From: Nannocystis pusilla
GTDB lineage: Bacteria; Myxococcota_A; Polyangia; Nannocystales; Nannocystaceae
Assembly (NCBI RefSeq): GCF_020073745.1
Contig: NZ_JAIRAU010000020.1
Coordinates: forward strand, 51,836-115,835
Reading direction: 5' to 3'
DNA length: 64,000 nt
The translations under genes and the position numbers were made by a program. Position 1 is the first letter of the stretch. Each line of letters begins with the position of its first letter. Shown piece by piece: positions 54,510 to 63,121 of this stretch. The notes beneath the pieces were generated by a model. That model saw nothing but the letters and a program-made list of their open reading frames with translations. It made no database searches and had not been told where the DNA came from.

Positions 54510-55613
54510 ATGAGCGCGTTGTTCCGCCGATTCTTCGACCGCCTGCCCGTGCGCGCGATCGCCAGTGACGGCCAGTTGCACCTGCTCAGCGACGCGGAGC
54601 TCGCGGCGGTCCGGCGGACGCACCGGGTGGCCGTGACCAGCGCGGCGGCGATGAGCGTGGTCGGGTTTTTGCTGTACTTCATGCCGGTGTACAGCGCGCC
54701 GGAGCTGTTCCCGACGGTCACGACGACCCTGTTCGGCAGCGAGGTGGCGCTCCCGTGGGCGGAGACGCTGTGGGGCCTGCTCCTCATGGTGATCGAGATC
54801 TACGCGCTGGTGCTGCTCAACTTGTGGGGCGTGCACGAGATCGCGGCGGCGACCGGGCTGCTCGGGCCGCACAACAAGGCCGAGGTCGCCGGAACCCTCA
54901 TCGACATCGGCCTCGAGAACAAGCACCGCGGGCTCCTGCAGTACGGCATCGACCCGTTCCTCGGCGTCAATCCGTGGCTGCTGTTCCTGGTCAACCTGCT
55001 GCTGCGCCTCAAGGGGTGGCTCGGCAGCAAGATCCTGCGCTACGCGGTCCAGCGGCTGCTCGGACGCTTCGCGGTGCGCGAGGTGCTCGACTTCGCCGGG
55101 ATGCCGATCTACATGGCGATCAATGCCTGGTGCACCCACTCGGTGCTGCACGAGGCCAAGGTGATCATCATGGGCCAGAAGCTCATCGAGCACCTGTGCG
55201 TGCGTCTGCCTGCCGACCTGGCGTCGCGCGCCGAGGACAAGGCCCTGCTGTACGACACGTTCCGCTTCATCGCGGTGAGCAAGCGCGACTTCCATCAGAA
55301 CCACTTCGCGCTGACGAAGGCGCTGATCGAGCGCTACGCGATCGCCGTCGAACCGAGCCAGGGCTCGCTCGAGGACTATCTCGGACGCCTCGAAGCCGCG
55401 CCGGAGCGGTTGCGCCGGGCGGCGGTGCTGTTGATCGTGATCGGGTTCGTGCTCGACGGCCAGATCTCCTGGCGCGAGCGGCGACGGATCCGCGAGCTCG
55501 CGGAGCGGGGCGTGTTTCGCTTCTCCGTCGCCGAGGTCCGGGTGATGTGCCGCGACTTCGTCCGGGGGGCAGGGCTCGAGGCGCTGCTGACGCGTCAACT
55601 GGCGCCCGCGTGA
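54510..55613 (+). CDS. Membrane protein of unknown function (367 aa)
   Basis: GTGGAGGAC lies about ten bases before the ATG. Two hydrophobic segments near residues 45-65 (AAAMSVVGFLLYFMPVY) and 85-110 (GLLLMVIEIYALVLLNLWG), further hydrophobic stretches near 145-175 and 205-220, and one late at about 308 (LLIVIGFVLDGQISWRE). In between are charged helical parts (HNKAEVAGTLIDIGLENKHRG). I associate this layout with the LBF_2804-type family of hypothetical membrane proteins, but only from memory. No enzyme motif. Confidence 0.7.
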   Translation: MSALFRRFFDRLPVRAIASDGQLHLLSDAELAAVRRTHRVAVTSAAAMSVVGFLLYFMPVYSAPELFPTVTTTLFGSEVALPWAETLWGLLLMVIEIYALVLLNLWGVHEIAAATGLLGPHNKAEVAGTLIDIGLENKHRGLLQYGIDPFLGVNPWLLFLVNLLLRLKGWLGSKILRYAVQRLLGRFAVREVLDFAGMPIYMAINAWCTHSVLHEAKVIIMGQKLIEHLCVRLPADLASRAEDKALLYDTFRFIAVSKRDFHQNHFALTKALIERYAIAVEPSQGSLEDYLGRLEAAPERLRRAAVLLIVIGFVLDGQISWRERRRIRELAERGVFRFSVAEVRVMCRDFVRGAGLEALLTRQLAPA

Positions 55614-55670
55614 GTCTGCATCAGCGGAGCCGGTCGACAGCTCCGGACCGGGTTGGCAAGCTGCAGCGCG

Positions 55671-56591
55671 ATGCCGAGCAGATTCGAGGATTTCGTCGAC
55701 GTTCCTGGCGTTTGCGAGGTCGCGTACAGGCCGCCGCGACCCGGCGCGCCGACCCTGCTGGTCGAGCTGCCGCACGGAGCGACCCGAACCGCTGATTATG
55801 AGGCGACGCGGGCTCGGCTGACAGGGGCGCTGCCGGACAACCTCGAGGCGTTCTTCTATGTCAATACCGACATCGGCACTCCGGAATGCGCACAGTGGCT
55901 CGCCGAGGAGCTGGCGGCCCAGGGCTTCGGCTCGCTGGTGCTGCGCTGCCTGGTGCCGCGGACCTTCATCGACTGCAACCGCGTGGTGGCCGGCTCGAAG
56001 CAAGGGGTCGTGGTCGACGGGTTGACCCCGGCGGTCGCCGCGTACATCGAGGAGCCGGGCGACCAGGCGCTGCTCGGCGAGCTGCACGCCAGCTACCACG
56101 CGCTGACCGAGCGGGCCTATCGCCGGCTGTGCGGCGCGGGCGGGCTGGTGCTGCAACTGCATTCGTACGCGCCGAGGTCGGTGGGCATCGACCGGATCGA
56201 CGGCGAGATCGTGACCGCGTTGCGCCGGGCGTACGAGCCCGAGATCTACGAGACATGGCCCGAGAGACCGGCGGTCGATCTGATCTGCGCCGACGCCGAG
56301 GGCACGATGTGGTCGTCGCGCGAGCTGGTGGGGGCGGTGCAGGCCGAGTACGCGGCGATCAACGTCGACGCGCGCGAGAACGCGACCTACAAGCTCCATC
56401 CGGCGACGATGGGCTATCAATACGCGCGGGCCTACCCGGGTCAGGTGCTGTGCGTCGAGCTCAATCGCGGGCTGCTCGCCGATCCGTTCGTGCCGTTCGG
56501 AGAGTCGCCGATCAGCCCCGCGAACGTCGAACGGATGACTCGGCCGCTGGCTGCCGCGCTGTCGCGGGCGCTCGCGGGGCAGTTCCACTGA
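55671..56591 (+). CDS. N-formylglutamate amidohydrolase-like protein (306 aa)
   Basis: Cytosolic zinc-hydrolase of the HutG/FGase type. Family-like points are VELPHGATR (metal His region), TFIDCNRVV (Asn/Arg after the acidic residue), LQLHSYAPRSVG (second His) and a late VELNRGLLADPF carrying the Glu. The family removes formyl or similar groups from glutamate in histidine breakdown, but distant members act on other N-acyl substrates. No histidine utilisation genes are nearby. The ATG at 55671 is used; a TTG at 55653 is possible. Confidence 0.7.
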   Translation: MPSRFEDFVDVPGVCEVAYRPPRPGAPTLLVELPHGATRTADYEATRARLTGALPDNLEAFFYVNTDIGTPECAQWLAEELAAQGFGSLVLRCLVPRTFIDCNRVVAGSKQGVVVDGLTPAVAAYIEEPGDQALLGELHASYHALTERAYRRLCGAGGLVLQLHSYAPRSVGIDRIDGEIVTALRRAYEPEIYETWPERPAVDLICADAEGTMWSSRELVGAVQAEYAAINVDARENATYKLHPATMGYQYARAYPGQVLCVELNRGLLADPFVPFGESPISPANVERMTRPLAAALSRALAGQFH

Positions 56592-56675
56592 GGCCGGCGC
56601 GGGGGCGCCCGGGGGCGAGAGCCGGCGGCGACTCGCGGCGAGACACGCGGTCGCGAATGTGCGACGGTCGGGGGG

Positions 56676-57107
56676 ATGCAGCACGGCGATCCCTCCGGTG
56701 TCAGTGTCGCTCGAAGCGCCCTGCGGGCCGCAGTGCTCGTGTCGTCGGCCGGCCTGGCGGCGTTCCTGGTCTTGCGGGCAGGTGGCATGACGGGCTGTGA
56801 CGGGCCGGCCTCGCCGCCCCCGCAGCAGCCAGCGCCGGCCCCCTCGGCGAAGAAGGCTCCCGAGGCCGAGCCGGTCGCAGCGCCGGTCGTGCAGGCCCCG
56901 CCCCCGGGACCGGCGTCGGAAGGGAATTCCGAAAAGGCGCCGGAGAAGCACGAGCCCGGCACCATCGAGGTCGGCAAGAACTACTTCCCGGCCTCGAAGG
57001 CGGGGGTGTTCATCGAGCATGACAAACCCCCGCCGCCGCCCGCCAGGGAGCCGGTCGTCCAGCAGCAAGCGCCGCAGCCGCCGCCCCAGCAGGTGGCGCC
57101 GCGGTGA
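56676..57107 (+). CDS. Pro-rich single-pass or secreted protein (143 aa)
   Basis: Hydrophobic segment at about 16-36 (LRAAVLVSSAGLAAFLVLRAGG) with a Cys just behind (MTGC), then a disordered Pro/Ala/Gln/Glu chain to the end with one ordered-looking patch (GTIEVGKNYFPASKAGVFIE). Four-base overlap with the following gene (GTGA). Function unknown. Confidence 0.65.
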   Translation: MQHGDPSGVSVARSALRAAVLVSSAGLAAFLVLRAGGMTGCDGPASPPPQQPAPAPSAKKAPEAEPVAAPVVQAPPPGPASEGNSEKAPEKHEPGTIEVGKNYFPASKAGVFIEHDKPPPPPAREPVVQQQAPQPPPQQVAPR

Positions 57108-57871
57108 TCGACCTGCTCCTCGGGACAGCTTCCAGCGCGGGGCTGCTGCTGCTGATCTTCGCACCGCTGGAGCGGGTGTTCCCGGCCCGTCCGCACCAGG
57201 CGGCGCTGCGGCGAGAACTGTGGATCGACGCGTCGTTCTTCCTCGGCCAATACCTGGTGTTCTCGGCGGTCGCGGTGGCGACGTTGGCGACGATCGACCA
57301 TGCGCTGGCCGGGGTGTGGCCCCTGGCCCTTCGGACATGGTCGATGAGTCTACCGCTGTGGGGGCAGGTGGTGCTGGCGCTGGTGCTGGGCGATCTATTG
57401 ACGTACTGGTTCCATCGCGCGTGCCATTCGTGGGGGCCGCTGTGGCGGTTCCACGCGGTTCATCACAGCGCCGAGGAGCTCGACTGGGTGGCGGCGCACC
57501 GCGAGCACCCGTTCGACGGCATCGTGACGCAGATGTGCGTGAATCTGCCAGGTATCGCGCTCGGGCTGCCGTTTGCGGCGCTCGGCGGGTTGGCGGCGTT
57601 CCGGGGGTTGTGGGCGATCCTGATCCACGCGAACGTGCGATTGCCGCTCGGTCCGCTCGGCATCGTGCTCGGTGCCCCGGAGCTCCATCACTGGCATCAC
57701 GCCTGCGTCGAGCGGATGCGGCACAACTTCGCCAATCTGGCGCCGTACCTCGACCTGATCTTCGGGACGTATCATCGACCGAGCGGTCCGGAGACGTACC
57801 CGCTCGGCTTGACGCAGCCGTGGCCGCGGCGCTATCTGGCGCAGCTCGTGCGGCCATTCCGGCGCGACTGA
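57104..57871 (+). CDS. Sterol desaturase / fatty acid hydroxylase family protein (255 aa)
   Basis: Integral-membrane di-iron enzyme. Four hydrophobic helices and the eight-His signature: HRACH (HX3H), HAVHH (HX2HH), HREH, then HHWHH and a further His. Bacterial members hydroxylate or desaturate lipid chains or sterols. Myxobacteria such as Nannocystis are known sterol makers, so a sterol substrate is possible, but nothing in the sequence decides it. GTG start overlapping the upstream stop. Confidence 0.88.
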   Translation: MIDLLLGTASSAGLLLLIFAPLERVFPARPHQAALRRELWIDASFFLGQYLVFSAVAVATLATIDHALAGVWPLALRTWSMSLPLWGQVVLALVLGDLLTYWFHRACHSWGPLWRFHAVHHSAEELDWVAAHREHPFDGIVTQMCVNLPGIALGLPFAALGGLAAFRGLWAILIHANVRLPLGPLGIVLGAPELHHWHHACVERMRHNFANLAPYLDLIFGTYHRPSGPETYPLGLTQPWPRRYLAQLVRPFRRD

Positions 57872-57975
57872 TCCTCGCGCCGCGGCGGTGGGGGGCAGCC
57901 GCGCCGTCGCCCCCGTGAGGGCCAGCATCGTCGCCGTCGAACCGTCCGGGCTGTCGTCGTGGGGAATGCATGGCG

Positions 57976-59241
57976 TCAGAACACCCGGACGCGACGGCAC
58001 GCCAGGCGAAATCCCTCGCCGGTCATGCCGGCGGCGCGCGCGGCCCCGGTCTTCGTGCGGTGGGAGCAGAGCTGATGGCGGAAGTACAACGTCTCGAAGC
58101 CGGCGACCGCCTCGTCGTGGGTGCTGCGCATCAGCGCGGCGACCCGGGCGAGGTTCGGGTCGAGGTCGCGACCGAGACCGAGGTCGGCGCGCTCGATCGT
58201 CCCACGCTGCGCGGCCAGCCGGGCGCGTTCGACGACGAACTCGAGCTCGCGGACGTTGCCGGGCCACGGGTACTCCCGCATGGCTGCGATTGCGTCGGCC
58301 GACAGGGTGCGGCTGCGTCCGTCGGCGGCGAGGCGCGCGAGTAGGCGCTCGGCGAGAAAGACTACGTCGCGGCCGCGGTCGCGCAGGGGGGCGAGCACGA
58401 TGTGGAAGCCGCTCAAGCGGGCGCACAGGTCGGGGTCGAACAGGCCGGCCGCGGTCAGGCCCTGCAGGTCGCGCCGGGTGGTGGCCAGCAGGCGCACCGG
58501 TGCGGTGGCGATCGCTCGGTCGAGGGCTGCCTGGCTCGCCGGCGAGAGCTCGTCGAGCGCATGGACGAGCAGCGTGCCGCCGCTGGCCTCGGCGAGACGC
58601 CCGCGGCGTGTGGCCGTGCCGAACAGCTCGAGGTCGACCTGATCGGCCGGGAGCCGGCGCAGGTCGACGGCGACGAAGGCGGCGTCGCGCTCGGGGCCCA
58701 GGAGGTGGAGGCTGCGCGCGGCGAGGGCCTTGCCTGTCCCCGCCTCGCCGGAGAACAGCCCGTGACCCCGCCCCGGGCGGCCGGCCAGCGTCGTCAGGCG
58801 AGCAAACAGCAGTCGCATCGCCGGGCAGTGGCCATCGAGCTCGCCGAGGTGACAGAAGGGAAGCAGCGGCACGTCGAGAACGTCGAGCGCGACCAGCTCG
58901 AGGTGGGTGCCGCCGACGCAAAAGCCGGTTCCCGGGGCCAGCCAGGCCTCGCGGACGCGCAGGTCGCCGACGAGCACGCCGCTGGCGCTGTCGAGGTCGC
59001 GCACGACTAGCGCGCCTCGTTGGGGGACCAGTTCGAAGTGCACGTCGCTGGCCCGCGGATCGCGGAGGACGAGGTCACACAGCTCGCTTCGACCGCCGCG
59101 GAGCGCGGGCCCGGCGAGTTCGAACTCATGGGTGAGTGTACGCCCCGCCTCCGGTCCGGCAATGATGCGTAGCACGATTCGCTGGACGATCCGTTCGGTG
59201 GATGCAAGAGACATGTCCTGAAGGACATTCAAATGATTCAT
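57976..59241 (-). CDS. FHA-AAA protein related to sigma-54 activators, lacking GAFTGA (421 aa)
   Basis: FHA domain at residues about 18-120 (GGRSELCDLVLRDPRASDVHFEL, SASGVLVGDLRV). AAA domain at about 130-360: Walker A SGEAGTGKALA, a weakened Walker B GGTLLVHALDEL (usual GGTLFLDEI) and R-finger-like RLSGFHI. Where sigma-54 activators carry GAFTGA, this has FGTATRRGRLAE, so contact with sigma-54 is unlikely. The C-terminus keeps a short Fis-like HTH (GAARAAGMTGEGFRLACRR). Possible starts are ATG 59241, 59295 or 59214. A 14-bp pair at 59212/59226 lies in the first codons. Confidence 0.78.
   Translation of the reverse strand: MNHLNVLQDMSLASTERIVQRIVLRIIAGPEAGRTLTHEFELAGPALRGGRSELCDLVLRDPRASDVHFELVPQRGALVVRDLDSASGVLVGDLRVREAWLAPGTGFCVGGTHLELVALDVLDVPLLPFCHLGELDGHCPAMRLLFARLTTLAGRPGRGHGLFSGEAGTGKALAARSLHLLGPERDAAFVAVDLRRLPADQVDLELFGTATRRGRLAEASGGTLLVHALDELSPASQAALDRAIATAPVRLLATTRRDLQGLTAAGLFDPDLCARLSGFHIVLAPLRDRGRDVVFLAERLLARLAADGRSRTLSADAIAAMREYPWPGNVRELEFVVERARLAAQRGTIERADLGLGRDLDPNLARVAALMRSTHDEAVAGFETLYFRHQLCSHRTKTGAARAAGMTGEGFRLACRRVRVF
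59212..59229. repeat. 14-bp repeat pair at a gene start
   Basis: CATG 59212 and CATT 59226, with TCCTGAAGGA between, the closest match to the family consensus in the window. Confidence 0.75.
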
Positions 59242-59977
59242 GGCGGTGGCGAGATCTCGGGTGGGCGAGGCAGCAGCGGGACAGGTCGGGGTCATGCGCG
59301 GGGCTCCTGGTCGGGCGAGGGCCGCTGCACGAAGCCTGCCAACGGCCAATACTGGTTGCGAGGGCTCCTGGGCCCGCTCCAAGGGGGGGACCAACGCGGG
59401 TTGGGCAGCCGCCGAGGAGGGCACCCACTTGGGTTGGGGGGTGACATACCTTCAAGGACAGCTCATGGCGAGGCCGGCCGCGAGCACGGCGACGAGCGCG
59501 ACGGTTGCGACGACGCGGCCCCGACGGACCAGGTCTGAGATATGAATTGAGGCGAAAGCCCGGGGACCGGTCGAGCGTGATTCATGGCGCGAATCTAATC
59601 GAGGCCGTCATGTCATGCCATGATTTAAATTCAGGCGACTTTATTGGGTGGTCGCCAAGTTGGATTGTGTAGATCCAACTGTGGTTGGTGAGGACGCACG
59701 AATCGAGCGGCTGGCAGGAGGCGGACGATGAGATACTCTGGCGTGCGTGAGCGAGACGATTCACAGGGCCGTGAACGCGGTCCGGGGCCCGCGCCAGGCC
59801 TGTCCGCCCCGTGCAGGGACAGCGCTGCGAGTGCCGTATCCTGCGCGGCACACGGTCACGACGTGCGCGGCCAGCAGCTCGACATGCGAGCGCCAGGCGG
59901 TATGGGGGGGAGCCTCCCGCGGGCGTGAGAGCTGGGTGAAGCCGACCGGCCGCCGAGTACGCGGCGGCGCGGGCGCG
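59242..59977. other. Long intergenic region with AT-rich island and inverted repeat
   Basis: 736 bases without a convincing gene. From about 59530 to 59740 the sequence is markedly AT-richer than the rest. It contains the perfect inverted repeat AGTTGGAT-TGTGTAG-ATCCAACT at 59658-59680 and a cluster CATGTCATGCCATGATTTAAATTC at about 59609. It may be an operator region, a small RNA or foreign DNA. Confidence 0.45.
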
Positions 59978-60397
59978 TCACTCACCGATGATCTTGATCA
60001 GCGCGCGCTTGCGCCGGCGGCCGTCGAACTCGGCGTAGAAGATCTGCTCCCACGGGCCGAAGTCGAGTTTCCCATCGGTGATGGCCACCACCACTTCCCG
60101 GCCCATCAGCTGGCGCTTGATGTGGGCGTCGCCGTTATCCTCGCCGGTACGATTGTGACGGTAGTGGCTGGTGGGCGCGTGAGGGGCCAGGCGCTCGAGG
60201 AAATCGTCGTAGTCTTGCAGCAGGCCCGGCTCGTCGTCGTTGATGTACACGCTCGCGGTGATGTGCATCGCGTTGACGAGGCAGAGGCCCTCACGAACGG
60301 CGCTCTTGCGCACGGCGGCCTCCACCTGGGCGGTGATGTTGAGGTAGGCGCGGCGGTTGTCGGTTTGAAACCACAGCTCTTCGCGGTACGACTTCAT
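59978..60397 (-). CDS. yjbQ: YjbQ / UPF0047 family protein
   Basis: The family signature is complete: a long N-terminal strand, LVNAMHITASVYINDDE, NGDAHIKRQLMGREVVVAI and GKLDFGPWEQIFYAEFDGRR(R)R. Members are small cytosolic trimers with a His-lined site, reported to have weak thiamine-phosphate synthase activity when overexpressed; physiological role uncertain. Length 139 is standard. The gene lies 15 bases after the 5'-nucleotidase gene on the same strand, so the two may be co-transcribed. Confidence 0.92.
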   Translation of the reverse strand: MKSYREELWFQTDNRRAYLNITAQVEAAVRKSAVREGLCLVNAMHITASVYINDDEPGLLQDYDDFLERLAPHAPTSHYRHNRTGEDNGDAHIKRQLMGREVVVAITDGKLDFGPWEQIFYAEFDGRRRKRALIKIIGE

Positions 60398-60412
60398 GCC
60401 CGCGAGGGTCGC

Positions 60413-61954
60413 TCACTTGGCGGACGAGTGCCAGTGGGGCATCGAGCCGTGTGGCGAGTGGAAGTAGCGGGTCGGGGAGACGTAGCGGAAGTTGGTGACG
60501 CGGCTGGTGTAGATGCAGGCGTAGCTCTCGACCTGGGCGCCGAAGCGGCTCGAGTCGCGCCGGGCGGCGAACACCGAGCCCCAGTAGGGGTTGAAGGCCT
60601 CGTCGACGTCGGCGATCCGGCGCTCCAGGGTGGCGGCCATTTCCTCCTCGTATTTGCGGAGGCGGTCGAAGCGGCGGCGGACCTGGATGCGCGTGTCGGC
60701 CAGCAGACTCTCGGCGGCCTCGGGGGTGACGCCCTGGCGGACGAGGTCGTCGGGGATCATGCGCGCGAGCAGGCGCGACAGATAGCGCTGGGCCGAGAGC
60801 TCGTCGGCGAGGGAGATCCGGAGAGACGAGAGCTGCTCGATCTCCTTGAGGGCGATATGGCGGTCGCGGCGGATGCCCAGCTCGTGCTCGAGGTCCTCGA
60901 CGACCAGCGCTGTGCGCCAGCCGGAGCTCTTCTTGCTGCGCACGATGTCGCCGTAGATGTGGTCGCCGACGTAGAGCACCTCGTCGGGATGGACGCCGAG
61001 CGCGGCTTGCAGCCCGAGCTGGTTGCCGCCGTTGTAGATCCGCCCGCGGCGGGGTTCACCGGTGGGACGTCCGAGCGGGTTCGCGGTTGCGTCGAGCTCC
61101 TGGAACGGCTGGTTGCCGGTGAAGAACTCCGGCTTGCGCGCGCCGACCACGACCCAATCGAAGTAGTCGCGCCAGGTGGCGTAGGCCGACAGCTGCCCGC
61201 CGAGGACATAGCCGAGCACGGACTCGGTGTACGGCAGGAGGCTGTTGGTGAGGAGGAACAGGCGTTTGCCGGCCGAGCGGAACTTGTGGAGCGTGGGTCC
61301 GAGCTCCGGGTCGAGCTGGAAGTAGCGCGGCAGGTCGGCCTGGATCAGATCTTTGAGCGAGCCGTCCTGGTGGGCCTGGTCGATGCACTCGCGGACGTCG
61401 TTCCACGCCTGAGCGTAGGTCGGCGGTCCGGCCGGCCAAAGGTCGGGCCGCTGGTCGATGCGGTCGACGACCTCGGCGTACATGGTGACTTCCGGCAGCG
61501 CGAACAGGGTATCGACGGGGGCGAACCGCTCGCGCTCGGTGCCGAGGCGCTGGGCGCGATAGAGGGCCTTGCGGGTCGGCTTCGGCAGCAGGTGTTTGCC
61601 GTGGTAGGCGCGACCCACGTAGCCGTGCCGGTCCATCTTGATGATGTTGCCGTAGGTCTTGTCGACGACGAGGCCGCGGATAGCGAAGGCGGGATCGGCT
61701 TGCATGTCGCGCAGCGCCTCCGGGTAGCCGCGCGCTATCAACTTGTCGAGTGTGCAGCGGATCGACAACGCCTCGAGCTCGTCCTGCCGGTAGAGCGCGA
61801 GGGTGTAGTCCATGTCGAAGCCGATGACGCCGATCTGATCGAAGGCGAGGTCACGGTTGGTGAAGATCCGGCGGGTAAAGGGGGCCTCGAGGACGAGCTC
61901 GCCCTCTTGAAGCACTCTGCGGATGGGAGACGGGAGCCCGCTGGCGATCGACAT
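60413..61954 (-). CDS. HAD-IG family 5'-nucleotidase (513 aa)
   Basis: Related to cytosolic purine 5'-nucleotidase II. Motif I is GFDMDYTLA with both catalytic Asp; motif II Thr/Ser is in LFLLTNS; motif III Lys and IV Asp are in EVLYVGDHIYGDIVRSK. Other family marks: IRGLVVDKTYGNIIKMDRHGYVGRAYHG and YFDWVVVGARKPEFF. The C-terminal coiled-coil-like helix (LLADTRIQVRRRFDRLRKYEEEMAATLERR) is followed by a conserved tail with GSVFAARRDSSRFGAQVESYACIYTSRV. Cytosolic; dephosphorylates IMP/GMP-type nucleotides in characterised relatives. Confidence 0.92.
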   Translation of the reverse strand: MSIASGLPSPIRRVLQEGELVLEAPFTRRIFTNRDLAFDQIGVIGFDMDYTLALYRQDELEALSIRCTLDKLIARGYPEALRDMQADPAFAIRGLVVDKTYGNIIKMDRHGYVGRAYHGKHLLPKPTRKALYRAQRLGTERERFAPVDTLFALPEVTMYAEVVDRIDQRPDLWPAGPPTYAQAWNDVRECIDQAHQDGSLKDLIQADLPRYFQLDPELGPTLHKFRSAGKRLFLLTNSLLPYTESVLGYVLGGQLSAYATWRDYFDWVVVGARKPEFFTGNQPFQELDATANPLGRPTGEPRRGRIYNGGNQLGLQAALGVHPDEVLYVGDHIYGDIVRSKKSSGWRTALVVEDLEHELGIRRDRHIALKEIEQLSSLRISLADELSAQRYLSRLLARMIPDDLVRQGVTPEAAESLLADTRIQVRRRFDRLRKYEEEMAATLERRIADVDEAFNPYWGSVFAARRDSSRFGAQVESYACIYTSRVTNFRYVSPTRYFHSPHGSMPHWHSSAK

Positions 61955-62057
61955 GGGGGGACGTTCAGGGTAGCAGCGCAGGCCGCTGGTGGCGGGGCGT
62001 TTCCCGGATTGCGCGGATCCGCAAAGCCTCGTAGCTTAGGAGGTAGCGAGAGCGCGC

Positions 62058-62777
62058 ATGCATCAAGCCGCCAAGGAGCCTGCTCCGCCCAGGGACGAGC
62101 GCCGCGTGCTCTGGTACCTGCGCAAGATCCCGCTGTTCGAGGGCGTCGCCAGCGAGCGCCTGAGGGCGCTCGCCGCGGTGGTCGAGATCAGGGAATTTCG
62201 CCGGCGGCAGATCGTGTACCTGCCCGGCGACCCCGGCGAGCACGTGTTCTTCCTGCAGGGCGGGCGGGTCAAGTGCAGCAAGGTGTCGCGCGACGGCAAG
62301 GAGCTGACCCTCGATTATCACGGCCCGGGGGCGTTCTTCGGCGAGCTTTGCGTGTTCGCGGGCGCGCCGCGCGAGGAGATGGCGGAAGCGATGAAGAACG
62401 CGATCGTGGCGCTATTGCCGCGAGAAGCGCTGCGCGACCTCATCTTCGCCGATCCGGTGCTCGCGTTTCGCTTCGCCCAGGTGTTGGCGCAACGGCGGCG
62501 CAGCGCCGAGACCAGGCTCGAGCACTTCGTGTTTCGGGATGTCCACGCCAAGCTGGCGGCGCTCCTGCTCGAGCTCGGCCGCGAATACGGCCACGAGACC
62601 GAGGATGGGATCAAGGTCGACCTCAAGATCACGCATCAGGAGATGGCCAACCTGATCGGGTCGACGCGCGAGACAATTTCCCTGGCGTTGGCGAGCTTTC
62701 GCAAGCGCAACCTCGTGAACTTGCTGGGACGTACAGTCGTGCTCGTCGACCTCGAAGGTCTCGCGGCGCTCTGCTAG
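62058..62777 (+). CDS. Crp/Fnr-family transcription regulator (239 aa)
   Basis: N-terminal cyclic-nucleotide-binding-like barrel (LRALAAVVEIREFRRRQIVYLPGDPGEHVFFLQGGRVKCSK, FFGELCVFAG), a long dimer helix, and a C-terminal winged helix with ITHQEMANLIGSTRETISLALASFRKRNLV as recognition segment. The cAMP-contact Arg/Ser of E. coli Crp is not obvious. No N-terminal Fe-S Cys cluster of Fnr. AGGAGG lies 14 bases before the ATG. Ligand unknown. Divergent from the 5'-nucleotidase. Confidence 0.9.
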   Translation: MHQAAKEPAPPRDERRVLWYLRKIPLFEGVASERLRALAAVVEIREFRRRQIVYLPGDPGEHVFFLQGGRVKCSKVSRDGKELTLDYHGPGAFFGELCVFAGAPREEMAEAMKNAIVALLPREALRDLIFADPVLAFRFAQVLAQRRRSAETRLEHFVFRDVHAKLAALLLELGREYGHETEDGIKVDLKITHQEMANLIGSTRETISLALASFRKRNLVNLLGRTVVLVDLEGLAALC

Positions 62778-63121
62778 GGAGCGGTTCCTCCGCGGACTGC
62801 CGAGCGGCTCCGGCGGGGCCGCCGCCGAACAGGTTTTCGTGCCCGGGCAGGCTCCGCGAGTCCACAGAGGATGGCGCGCCGGAGCGGGTGAACCTCGCCG
62901 TCGACGGACGACGAGACCGCGGAGCGCCGGACCCGCTCGCCGGGCGGCGCGCTTGGAGCGTGGGCCGCAGGCGGGAGCGACCCGTCCGTCTCTCTGGTCG
63001 AGAGGGCATGTCCTTTCAAACATGTCTCCGGACTCAGCGAAGGGCCGGGAGCCGAGCAGTCGCCCGGATGGTGCGTGCAGGGACTCGTGCGTCTGTTCTC
63101 GACGCTCGCGTCGGACCACGC
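62778..63121. other. Intergenic region with one repeat pair
   Basis: 344 bases between convergent genes. CATG 63007 and 63021 with TCCTTTCAAA between. No gene supported. Confidence 0.5.

Noticed and set aside
48618..57971. A 3117-codon open frame on the minus strand, and similar frames at 15391-20577 and 20096-23620
   Set aside because: They run antisense to well-recognised genes (histidine kinase, RND pumps, permeases) and are Arg/His/Gln-rich low-complexity text. Long antisense frames are expected at this GC content. Only the C-terminal part 48618-49601 is a real gene.
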